Source of the DNA: Astropecten irregularis
Lineage: Eukaryota; Echinodermata; Asteroidea; Paxillosida; Astropectinidae
Direction: 5' to 3'
DNA: 64,000 bases
NCBI GenBank assembly: GCA_963971285.1
Contig: OZ020254.1
Coordinates: 3,844,001-3,908,000, forward strand
Each line of letters opens with the position of its first letter. The first letter of the stretch is position 1. The position numbers were made by a program, and so were the translations under genes. Positions 9,738 to 18,682 of this stretch are shown one piece after another. The notes beneath the pieces were generated by a model. It was not told where the DNA came from, did no database searches, and worked only from the letters and a program-made list of their open reading frames with translations.

Positions 9738-11585
9738 GAAGACTGTCTCAAACTTTGGACTCGAGTCGCTTGACATAATTCACTTAAGAGTGATTGTAGA
9801 TTGATAGAACTTACACATGTATTTGAGTTTTCCTTCTGGCAAGAGTTGTTACTTCCCCCGGTTTCATTCTCAGGGTATTAGGTGTCCGTGAGTTGCATAA
9901 ATTCCAACTTTTTATGATTTGATTTAGGTAAAATCTGAATGCATGTGACATTAGAATGAACGAAAGTGGTATATTGAATTATTGTGTGGTAATACTTCAT
10001 TTTGTTCCTAGAACACCGATTTAGAATTTGGACTTGGAAATCTATTCACTTAAAGTACTATTATGAGTAATTTTTTGAACAAATTTCAGGCTAATTTTTT
10101 TTTTGAGATATGAAAAATCATGTACCTATGATGGAATAATCCTACAGTCTCTTTTTGTTTTGGAAAAAATTAAAACTTAATTGCTATTATTACACCTCTA
10201 TTTTTTCTACTTACATTTCACTTCAGTTTGGACCTTAAAGTGGTATGAAATTGTGGACAAATAACATTTAAATATTTCATTATTGATGTACATGAATGAA
10301 TAAAAGACTAATGACCTGTAAAAATTAAATAAACAGCCAAATAAAAACCCATATTTGACAATACTTGTGTTTTGTTGAATTTGTTTTTAGGATAATATAG
10401 GCCTATGGCTTTGCCTTTAATATTTCAGATTAAAGTTGGTTTTCAGATCTGGAAAAAGATTACATGAATGGATATAGCAAAGAATGAAATTTCAGTGAAA
10501 TTAATTATAAAATGGGGTAAATTGCATGAATGCCATAAAAGTAGGCCTACTATTAGCAAGGTGAAAGTGGGCGGGGCACCTGCCAAAGTTGCCAATTTAC
10601 CTGCTCAATAGGAATTCATCCAATCATCATGCAAATTGCTACATTTTATGTCAGCATCGGCCTTACTTTACACCATTTATATGTATGTTTGTATTGTACA
10701 TGAACGGAATAATTCCAAAGCATTCTCGATTCCATTATGTCAAATGATTAAAACTTTTTCTGGACAAGTTAAAAGTCCCAATAGCTCTCCCAATAAAGAA
10801 AAAGTCAATAGAAGAAATAGAATCAATGCATGTAATAAGCTGCTGCAAACTGCTCGTCAACCAAAATAATGATATGAAATGTATACAAATGTTTGCAGTT
10901 TAGGGAGGGACTGACGTTTCGATCCTACAGCAGGATCTTTCTCAAACATGTCAAATAAAAATGACAAGTGGACAGTAGACACAGTAGAATACGCGCAGCG
11001 CCACCTACGTCCAGTTTTGCGATTTCATTTTCCTGTAATTTGATTGGTTGGATTCTTATGCTGCGGGATTCTTGAGTTCCAAGACAAACAGCATCATTTG
11101 ATTCGAGCAAGAATTAGTTGACGTTTCTCGACTGATTTTAACTACTTTTGTATACACGAGATTTATAGTTTGACCTTTGCTTTCCTGAGGTATGTATTTC
11201 ATTACATTTCTACTTCTAAGTGACTCTGAAAAGAGTCGAAATTCAGAAATATTCCGTGATAATATAGGCTTCGTATGCACGATAGTTAGCATGGTTAGTC
11301 GCTTATTTCCGACATGTAAAACTGAAAAGGCGAGTAAACAGCCATTTTCAGACAAGCGGGTGACTAAGAAAAATCGATTTACCCTATGAAAGTTGTTGCT
11401 TAGAATTGAAAGAAGATGTTGCACGAGCCTGGTAGATATGTGGGTATCAGGTAAAGCTCTGATTTAGGCGAGTTCATGATCTACAAGCAGAGAAAAATTC
11501 ACAACATTAACAATGTTTCACAACAATTTCAGGTTTTCACTTTTCTTTACTAGGCCTACTGCAGTTTTGAAGGTATAGGCCCCTA

Positions 11586-11650
11586 ATACATGATTGGTAA
11601 AGGTCACAGAACAGCACTCACACTTTGTCTGATCACACTTTGTCTGAACA
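11586..11650 (+). repeat. 5' fragment of a family D element
   Basis: AATACATGATTGGTAAAGGT followed by CACAGAACAGCACTCACAC matches the start of the 9405 copy and then stops, with a small duplication of GATCACACTTTGTCTGA. Confidence 0.7.
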
Positions 11651-11663
11651 GGTTACCCATCCA

Positions 11664-11914
11664 CCATGGGGGTTAATGTGCTTTAACGTTAGTCCACAGG
11701 GATTATTTTCAGACCCCATATAAATTTCCCTCAAAAATCAAGGCCCCGCTCTCTTTCAACAAACATAACCTTGCTAGTATTAGGCCCTAGGCCTAAATGT
11801 ATTGAATTTGAAGAGGACATCACAACTCAACTGGTCAGCATAGTTAGGTGAGTTAGTTTATTGTAGAAGCCATGTCTGAAAATAATCCTTGTGGACTAAT
11901 GCACACTAACCACC
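11664..11914 (+). repeat. Foldback element with ~40-bp inverted arms
   Basis: The left arm at 11668-11714 (TTAGTCCACAGGGATTATTT, then TCAGAC) pairs with the right arm at 11873-11914 (GTCTGAAAATAATCCTTGTG, then GACTAATG). The right arm lacks a few bases (TTAAAG region). The ~160-bp interior is unique in this window. Located directly upstream of the securin start exon. Confidence 0.7.
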
Positions 11915-12101
11915 CAATCAGTGCCCACAACTTTTCTTTAAAGAAACAATATAGGGCCTACTTATTGCATATAACCCTGGCAAAAATTAAGCCTTTGAGT
12001 TTGAGAATTCTATTTGAGAAGGATCCTGCTGCATAGTGCTAGGGGAGTTATGTTACATACCATCCTAAAGAATATTGTCTTGGTTCATTCAGGTTGACAT
12101 T

Positions 12102-12204
12102 ATGACATCTCAACTTGTACAAGCCTACGTGGACAAGGAAAATACCACCAGCCTGCCCATGGCCAACACCAAGGGACGTCTTGGCTCCCTAGCAGGCAGA
12201 CAAG
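12102..12204 (+). CDS. PTTG1: Securin coding exon 1 (KEN box)
   Basis: The acceptor TTCATTCAG ends at 12092, so the exon begins at 12093 with nine untranslated bases before ATG. Encodes MTSQLVQAYVDKENTT and a basic stretch, ending in phase 1 at CAAG|GTACAT. Confidence 0.85.
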
Positions 12205-15090
12205 GTACATTCTACACAATGCTTGTTTTTTAGCACTTGTAGCACTTGTGCTATTGTCCCAATCTTGTTCCAAATCTTTGTCCCAGCTACATGGTCCTCT
12301 CTAACCTGGGAGAAACTCTGACAAGAATGTCATTGTCAAATCATCAGCTAGTATTAGGACCATTGGTGCAAGTCTTTAAAGGTTTATAATACAAAGGAAA
12401 GGTAAAAACTCGATGAAAATGCATTTGAAAGTCATGAATAAAGGTTTCCTTTTTGCATTGATATATTTATGTCTTCTTCATCTTCAGCTGCCAAGACATT
12501 CAGCGTGGGGCCGTCTCCAGTTGCCACGCCCCGCAGAGCGCTGGGTAACCTTAGCAATGACACCACACGTCTGACAGGTGGCCTAGGTAACAGTCAGAAG
12601 AAGCAGTTCAAGTCGGCCGGAGGAGGAGGAGGCAGTGGGGTGTTCAGGAAGCCACTTAGCTCACAGTCAAGGACCCCAGGGCTGTCGCTGAGAAATCCTA
12701 ACCTGGTGACTCCATCCAGCCAGGTATGTTGACCATCATTCCACTGGTGATGACTAGAGCAGGCTAGTCGAAATGTTGAGACCTTACGAGAAGTGCGAAC
12801 GAAATAGAAGTGCGAAAGTACGAACGATTTTTACATGCTGTTTCCGCAAACCGATCTACATAAGATAGTTATGGTTTGGGATTGTGTGACATAGTATGAT
12901 TTCAAATATCATGATTATTAAAGGTATAATTAATACATGATTGGTAAAGGTCACTGAGCAGCACTCACTTGATAATTTGAACTCAATCGGACATCTGAGT
13001 TACAAGAAATAATGAAAACCTGACTAAATTTTTCTTATAAAAACATAAAGAATGGTTTTGATCTTACCCTGAGATCAAAACTGTTTTAAGTCTTTGTTTC
13101 ACTAACTTCTGGATAAATACACCATTTCAGGCGAAACTATTTTAAGGGTATGTTTCTACCAGCATCATTTTCATACCCTGAAAGTTATACGTGAATCTGT
13201 GAACATTTCTGTGTAGGTATGTTACAAATCCTGTACTGTACCTTTAATACAAGAAATATTATATTACATGTATGTACACGTCCACTGCCATTTAAACCAG
13301 CATAAATTTACATGACCTCTTTGTTATTTGCAAATGTTTCCATGTAGCTGTCTGCTCCTAAAGCTAAGATCAAGCCTCGCATCTTGACTGCATCCAGTAA
13401 CATCATCAAACCTACAGACACCTATCCAGAGATTGAGACCATGCACATATACCAAGACAAAGGTAACGTTTACATGATGCAATACGGCTGTTGTTCGCTG
13501 ACCATGAATATCAAATGGAATTTTCAATGGTGGTTTGTTTTATTGGGCGAGAAATTTGTGTGCTAAGCAAATTTTTTGCTTAACAGTTTTATGAAATTGG
13601 CCCCTGGGCAGCAAGGTCTTATATACCACTGGACAAAGGCTACATGTACACAAGATTCTAGCCAAGACACAACCAGTCAGTAAAATGGGTTTACAGTGGA
13701 ACGCCACTATAACGAACACGCTGGGATGCACAGAAATTGACCGCTATAGTGGTCGTTTGTTATAGTGAACAATGTTCAGCATGCTTATACATTGTACATG
13801 AAAATTGGGGGCCAAGGATGATGTTCGGAATAGCCAAATTTTCGGTATAGACCGATCCGACGACAAGATATACCATCCACCATTACTGCGGTGTCCCCGC
13901 TCGCCTTTTGTGTGGCAAGAAAAGACATTTCACTTTCCCTTGTAAGAGTGTCAAGGGGGAATTGTCTTCCCCCTTTAGGGGGGGGGGCATCTTTACTGCA
14001 TTGACGTAGCACTGATGAAGCCATCATTTACATAGCAAGGCAGCTGTTAAATGTCAAAGTCCATGGTTATTTGGTGTGCTGATATCACCCACATGATTGT
14101 TTTGTTATAACAGAGCCAGATTTTGAGACCTTGCCTGCCGAAGACCGTCTGAGTACCTACATAGAGAGAATATCCTGCCTGCGCGTTCCGCCCATGCCAC
14201 ACCCTGAGATGAAGAGACAAGACAAGAAGCATTCCTCTGACTACTCACACATGAAGCTGGAGTCAAACATAAGATCAGTACCAGGTAAGAGGAAAGATAA
14301 GATGCAATGTACCTGGAGAACAAGACTCCATATATCAGATTATGACATCACACATGAGATTTGGTTGACTTTGTTTTGCTGATATTTCATCCACTTTGAA
14401 AAAAAAAAAATCCCTAAAGTATGCTTTCCTTAAACCCTAACCCTCAAGACAAGAACTGCATACCACACAATACCACAGTCTCTACACGGGGACTAGATCA
14501 TAAACCATGCATTATCACGCAAACAACACTGTGATGTTTTGTGGTATTCAGGACCACACTTACCATAGGTGGGTTAGGGTTTATGGATGAATACAATAGT
14601 GCATTTGCAGATGATGTAAACACTGCGAACCAAGTTGTTAACCAGAGACAGATGCAGCTGGCCAATGGCAACAAAATCTTTAAATGACTGTCTGTGTTAT
14701 ACTGTAGCTAGATCAGTGAATATCGTCAAAGGAGACTTGAAAATAAATTGTACAATTCAAAACACTTGAAGGGAAACATTCAGAAATGGGGGTAAATCTG
14801 AAGATTTCTGTTTCGGTATGCTACCAAAGTATGATACTACCTTTATAAAGTTCAGTAAGATCAAGAGTAACATGTAGTTTCTATAGTATACTTTCAATAA
14901 TGTTCTTTCACCAATCTTCTTCCCTCCTCCCTCCCTACACACTGACTATACCCTAGATACATCACTGAGCAGCTTTGATGTTGACACCTCAGTCAGCCTG
15001 GACTCGTGCCTGGACTTGCCGCCTCTGGAATCAGTGCATTTCATGGATATCAACAGCTTCAAACTTTGGGACGATCAGGTCACCGATTAA
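12102..15090 (+). CDS. PTTG1: Securin (separase inhibitor, PTTG1 family)
   Basis: Securin binds and inhibits separase until the anaphase-promoting complex destroys it, licensing sister-chromatid separation. Coding exons are 12102-12204, 12488-12723, 13348-13462, 14114-14284 and 14957-15090 (TAA 15088-15090). Phases 1,0,1,1 join cleanly to 252 residues (human securin is about 200). Visible hallmarks: a KEN box near residue 12 (YVDKEN); a full destruction box RRALGNLSN (RxxLxxxxN) in exon 2; a basic glycine-rich linker; TDTYPEIE in exon 3, matching the DAYPEIE segment of vertebrate securin that enters the separase active site; EPDFETLPAEDR in exon 4, like LDFESFDLPEE; and an acidic C-terminus with LPPL. 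The ATG lies nine bases after a splice acceptor, so at least one non-coding exon is upstream. Low overall conservation is normal for securins; the motif order makes the call strong. Confidence 0.88.
12488..12723 (+). CDS. PTTG1: Securin coding exon 2 (destruction box)
   Basis: Acceptor CTTCATCTTCAG, donor CAG|GTATGT. Contains TPRRALGNLSNDT, a perfect D-box, then a Lys/Gly/Ser-rich disordered segment (SAGGGGGSG). An in-frame ATG inside the preceding intron (12469) is only part of the open frame, not the start. Confidence 0.87.
12745..12865 (+). repeat. Repeat family C, copy 1
   Basis: GATGACTAGAGCAGGCTAGT, CGAAATGTTGAGACCTTACG, AGAAGTGCGAACGAAATAGA and TTTCCGCAAACCGATCTACA form a ~120-bp block, also present at 37338-37457 and 42671-42799. 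It starts about 20 bp after the donor of securin exon 2. Family unknown to me. Confidence 0.8.
12918..13247 (+). repeat. MITE-like element, family D, copy 2
   Basis: Ends TTAAAGGTA and TACCTTTAA form a perfect 9-bp inverted repeat. The interior is shared with 9405-9737. With repeat C it fills most of the securin intron 12724-13347. Confidence 0.8.
13348..13462 (+). CDS. PTTG1: Securin coding exon 3 (TYPEIE motif)
   Basis: Acceptor TTTCCATGTAG, donor AAAG|GTAACG, phase 0 to 1. Encodes basic KAKIKPRILTA then TDTYPEIETM, the segment best conserved among animal securins. Confidence 0.87.
13486..13608 (+). repeat. Half copy of a family A2 element
   Basis: GCTGACCATGAATATCAAAT, TGGTGGTTTGTTTTATT and ATGAAATTGGCCCCTGG-type sequence match the right half of the copy at 60339-60582. 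It begins about 23 bp after the donor of securin exon 3. Confidence 0.75.
13694..13785 (+). repeat. pogo/Tigger-like transposon end
   Basis: TTA then CAGTGGAACGCCACTATAAC at 13694, followed by CGCTATAGTGGTCGTTTGTT, is typical of the terminal subrepeats of pogo/Tigger-class elements. The opposite end was not found, so this is probably a fragment within the securin intron. Confidence 0.5.
14114..14284 (+). CDS. PTTG1: Securin coding exon 4
   Basis: Acceptor TTATAACAG, donor CCAG|GTAAGA, phase 1 to 1. Starts EPDFETLPAEDRLSTYIERI, followed by a proline/histidine and lysine-rich part. Confidence 0.84.
14430..14583 (+). repeat. MITE-like element, family E (TTAAACCCTAACCC ends)
   Basis: Ends TTAAACCCTAACCC and GGGTTAGGGTTTA. 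Inner sequence TACCACACAATACCACAGTC and ATCATAAACCATGCATT matches, in reverse, the copy at 28771-28977. The telomere-like ends are the element's own inverted repeats. Confidence 0.75.
14957..15090 (+). CDS. PTTG1: Securin terminal coding exon
   Basis: Acceptor ATACCCTAG. Encodes an acidic tail (SSFDVDTSVSLDS, LDLPPLES, then FKLWDDQVTD) and TAA. The acidic, serine-rich nature matches the securin C-terminus. Confidence 0.84.
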
Positions 15091-15423
15091 CACCAATCAC
15101 TCTCAGCATCAGTGTAAAGACGCTTCAAGAGACAGAATCATGAAGTACTTGGCTATAAATTGAACGATATCAAGTCTACGAGGATTGCCATTTCTTAGAA
15201 TATCTACGCCGTTGGTCTTTATTTTTTTCTGACTTGGCTTTGAAGTGGTGACACAGGTCATGGAATTCCTTCTGTTACAGTCGGATTTGTTTCATGGTAA
15301 ATTAATAGAAAAGCTTCAAGTTTGAGATAACATACCCGCTAGACATAGTTGGCAGTCGCTTGGCTAGACCTGTAACGAACCTACTGTACTTGGTGGTGGT
15401 GATCAGTGGCTAAGAGGGTTTAC

Positions 15424-15727
15424 AAAACGGCGGCCCAGGCTCAGGCTCCAGCTCTGCCATCCATATCCTGAAAATATAGAGGTTATTCACGTGACGTCAT
15501 TGGCCGTAAAGCACAATATGATTGCACATACGTTTCAGCGCACACGCAACATACAGTGTCGTACGCGCAACCATGGACAACATAGACAAGCTTGACGGCC
15601 AATTATGATTTTTATGACGTCGGTGAATAACCTCTATAGGTTGTGGTTTTTCATTTAAGCCTCTATTTTGATACCCATTATTTTAGAATGGATTCACGAA
15701 ATGGAGCCGGAGCCTCTGTTTCATAAA
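15424..15727 (+). repeat. MITE, family G, split by a family B insertion
   Basis: CAGGCTCAGGCTCCAGC and CATCCATATCCTGAAAATATA at the left, and GGTTGTGGTTTTTCATT plus CTCTATTTTGATACCC and ATGGAGCCGGAGCCTC at the right, match the intact copy 41801-42017 with a 160-bp gap. The gap is exactly the element at 15479-15634 plus a 4-bp duplication. Confidence 0.85.
15479..15634 (+). repeat. MITE, family B, nested inside family G
   Basis: GAGGTTATTCACGTGACGTC at the left and GACGTCGGTGAATAACCTC at the right form inverted ends. TATA flanks both sides (15475-15478 and 15635-15638), whereas the uninterrupted G copy has a single TATA at that spot. Confidence 0.88.
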
Positions 15728-15974
15728 CCCTGCTAATACTAATCTAAGTAAACGTGCCAAATGATTAAGCCAGCAATCAGTTGCTGATTTGACAATTGTT
15801 GCCGACACTAAACCCTGGGCGGTAAAGATGAGTTTATTTCTTAGAGGAACTATGACCAGGATTGCAAAACCATGCTTACTGCCCAACATTCCCCAACATA
15901 GATGAAGCATTACCTCTTCGTACACTGTATAGGATTCTTTACCAGAACCCTATCACAAGGAACTGCCTAAAAAC

Positions 15975-16060
15975 AATATTGGTAGAGCACCGGTATGGTA
16001 GCCTAGAGGTCGTAGGTTCCACTCCAACTTCAGCTAGCCTTCTTTCTTTACTCTCTTATG
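15975..16060 (+). repeat. tRNA-like SINE fragment
   Basis: GTAGAGCACCGGTATGGTAG and GGTCGTAGGTTCCACTCC show degenerate A- and B-box spacing. No long tail recognised. Confidence 0.5.
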
Positions 16061-16361
16061 ACGAATCTCTTCATTTTCCACATGCGAGTTTGAAATTTCA
16101 AATATTTTTGTTAAAATTCAGTATCAAACAATTGCATCATTCATACTCAATCATCTTTATTGTGACCGGTGTTCCAGCTTTGTATCAATATTATTTTCAC
16201 CAGGAAAAGTTCAAAATTATTTACCTGCTTTTTCCTTTATAGACGTTTAGTTATAATGTGTACATTTCGTCAACTGTGTTTCGTTGTTCATGCTTTGTAA
16301 ATAAATAATTGTGTGTTTTGTATGAAATATTTTTGCAGTTTACTATTTTTTTTAATAGTTT

Positions 16362-16595
16362 ATTGAAAGGTGAACAAAGAACAGATTGACTGGAGCGGGA
16401 TTCGAACCGGCGACCTCCTGAACACCATACAGGCGCACTAACTAAGCTATCTAGCCCTACGTTGCCAGTGTCCCGAATAGTCAATAATCTTAACGAACAA
16501 AGATGATTGACTATTAGGGACACCAGCAACATACCTTCAGGAGGCCGCCGGTTCGAATCCCATTCCAGTAAATTTTTCTTTGTTCACCTTTCAAT
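16362..16595. repeat. Long palindrome carrying a tRNA-like core in one arm
   Basis: The outer arms ATTGAAAGGTGAACAAAG and CTTTGTTCACCTTTCAAT are reverse complements. Inner arms GGGATTCGAACCGGCGACCT (left) and GGAGGCCGCCGGTTCGAATC (right), and GTGTCCCGAATAGTCAAT with ATTGACTATTAGGGACAC, pair around a short loop near 16485-16503. The left arm read on the minus strand (16393-16461) has an A box (TAGCTTAGTTAGTGCG) and a B box (GGTTCGAATCC). The right arm lacks roughly 35 bp of that tRNA part. Confidence 0.8.
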
Positions 16596-16906
16596 GACTT
16601 GAAATGAGTCATTTCCCCTTGTGGTTATTTGATGATTATTTTTATATGAGGTTCACTTTGTTGGCTTTCTTCATAATGTAGTACAGTTTGTTAGAATACC
16701 ACAAGCATGACTAAATCTCAAGTTCAAACTCGGAAAAGAAACGGACCAATTGATGACCAATGGTCAATTCCACAAAACCTTAAGATGAATCTCAGACGTG
16801 ACTCAATCTTAACTACTAGGCATAGAGTGGTGTCACAGTATACACATCACTGTGGAGATATTGCTCGTATTCATAAAAACTAGCAGGTGCTTTACAATGA
16901 CAAACA

Positions 16907-17616
16907 TACTGGGGGTACTACTCCATACTGGGGGAACTACTCCCATACTGGGGGAACTACCATACTGGGGGACTACTCCATACTGGGGGAACTACTCCCA
17001 TACTGGGGGAACTACCATACTGGGGGAACTACCACACTGGGGGAACTACCGGGGGCACTACTTCATACTGGGGGAACTACTAGGGGGCACTACTCCATAC
17101 TGGGGGAACTACTAGGGGAACTACCGGGGGGCACTACTTCATACTGGGGGAACTACTAGGGGAACTTCCGGGGGCACTACTTCATACTGGGGGAACTACC
17201 GGGGGCACTACTTCATACTGGGGGAACTACTAGGGGGCACTACTCCATACTGGGGGAACTACTAGGGGGCACTACTCCATACTGGGGGAACTACTGGGGG
17301 AACTACCACACTGGGGGTACTACCATATTGGGGGAACTACCATACTGGGGGAACTACCATACTGGGGGAACTACCATACTGGGGGAACTACCACACTGGG
17401 GGAACTACCGAGGGGCACTACTTCATACTGGGGGAACTACTAGGGGGGCACTACTCCATACTGGGGGAACTACTAGGGGGCACTACTCCATACTGGGGGA
17501 ACTACTGGGGGAACTACCACACTGGGGGTACTACCATATTGGGGGAACTACCATACTGGGGGAACTACCATACTGGGGGAACTACCATATTGGGGGAACT
17601 ACCATACTGGGGGAAC
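16907..17616 (+). repeat. G-rich minisatellite, ~17-bp basic unit
   Basis: Tandem array of TACTGGGGGAACTACCA with variants (GGGGGCACTACTCCA, AACTACTAGGGGG). A composite block recurs about 211 bp apart (for example CTACTGGGGGAACTACCACA at 17291 and 17502). Open frames running through it (WGNYHTGGT-type peptides) are products of the repeat, not genes. G runs of five every ~17 bases on the plus strand. Confidence 0.92.
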
Positions 17617-18586
17617 AGATGAGTCCGAACAGTTAGGGCAGATTTAGCCTTCAGAAAACAGGGGGGTTGGAAAGCAAAAAGTGTAATTTTGATGAAATCA
17701 AGTCCTAAACTGAGTCGCAATCTGAAAAACTTATCGAGGGACGTGTCATGGCTAGAGCACATCAAATTCTTCGTTTACAGAACAGAATATTTTTTGTCGA
17801 GATTTTTCTCCAATTATAGGGCATAAAACATGAAAACATTCAAATCACATGCAGGTATTAAAATGGTTTTAAAATGACCAGAATTTTAAAGGGTGCTCAT
17901 TTCGGTCTCCATTTATAATACTGATGGTTACTAATAATACATCAGTCTGCGCTACACCCCGCAAAACCCTCTCTAGATCCGCCACTTGAACCATTCCTCA
18001 CTGAGGTAACATCGGGCAGCATGTCGGACGAAGATGTGACGGGTAGCTAGCCAGTCCACATTTTCTTCACCAAAATGATAAAAACGCATGAAGTACGATG
18101 GCCAATACCACTGCCTGACATTATAAACATTTGTTTTCCTCCCTGCACCTTCCACAAGTTCAATGTAGCCAGCCACGCCAAGCACAAGTAATCACAAAGA
18201 CGTTCAAGCCTGGTCTGGAGCAACCTTAGAATTTTCCAAGGATATGCTTGTAGTTTATGCTTAATACTACTCTTTATGAATATGTATAGAAGGAGATGCT
18301 TCTACTTTTATTATTTGCTCGATGTCTTGAAGGAGATACTTTTACCTGAAGCATATGCTTAAAAGTATAAGCAAACCCTTCCCTTTTTATGAATATGGTG
18401 CATGCTAAATACTTGAAAAGTGAAGTAAAAGCATATGCTACGTTTTTATGAATACCAGCCATTGGCAACTCAAAAATGACGCCACAAAATGGGTGGAAAG
18501 TTGTAATATTGCTACAGCCTGCTACAGCCTTGCCCAGCCATTCAAAAGAACAAAAACTGTTGACTTATATCACATTCATATCTCTC

Positions 18587-18682
18587 CAGCAGCCGATTTC
18601 ATGAAACGTTGTGTAACTTACGCCATATCTGCTTATGGTGCAAGACTTACACCATAAAATAGTTTTGTGAAATCGGCTGCTG
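18587..18682 (+). repeat. 96-bp foldback MITE
   Basis: CAGCAGCCGATTTCATGAAA at the left pairs with TTTTGTGAAATCGGCTGCTG at the right, about 20-bp inverted ends. Single copy in this window. Confidence 0.7.

Larger units (their letters stand above)
8101..12092 (+). other. Intergenic region rich in repeats, upstream of the securin gene
   Basis: Holds a 57-bp tandem duplication, a family D MITE, a partial D copy, part of the inverted-pair repeat near 10920 and a foldback element at 11664-11914. The stretch 10985-11450 has more CpG than its surroundings and a CCAAT-type box on the opposite strand (GATTGGTTGG near 11040). With a good donor at 11450 (ATCAG|GTAAAG) it is a candidate place for the securin promoter and non-coding first exon; this is inference. 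Confidence 0.5.

Noticed and set aside
14430..14583. Interstitial telomeric repeat
   Set aside because: Only single CCCTAA-like words at each end, in inverted orientation; explained by MITE ends.
16393..16461. Functional tRNA gene on the minus strand
   Set aside because: The A and B boxes are good, but it lies in a palindrome with a matching partial second copy. I could not pair a convincing acceptor stem or anticodon arm, so SINE origin is more likely.
16907..17616. CRISPR-like array
   Set aside because: The units are contiguous tandem repeats without unique spacers, in an animal genome.
16852..17636. Open frames with repeated WGNYHTGGT-type peptides
   Set aside because: They follow the minisatellite unit in several frames and have no unique start, splice or flanking coding sequence.
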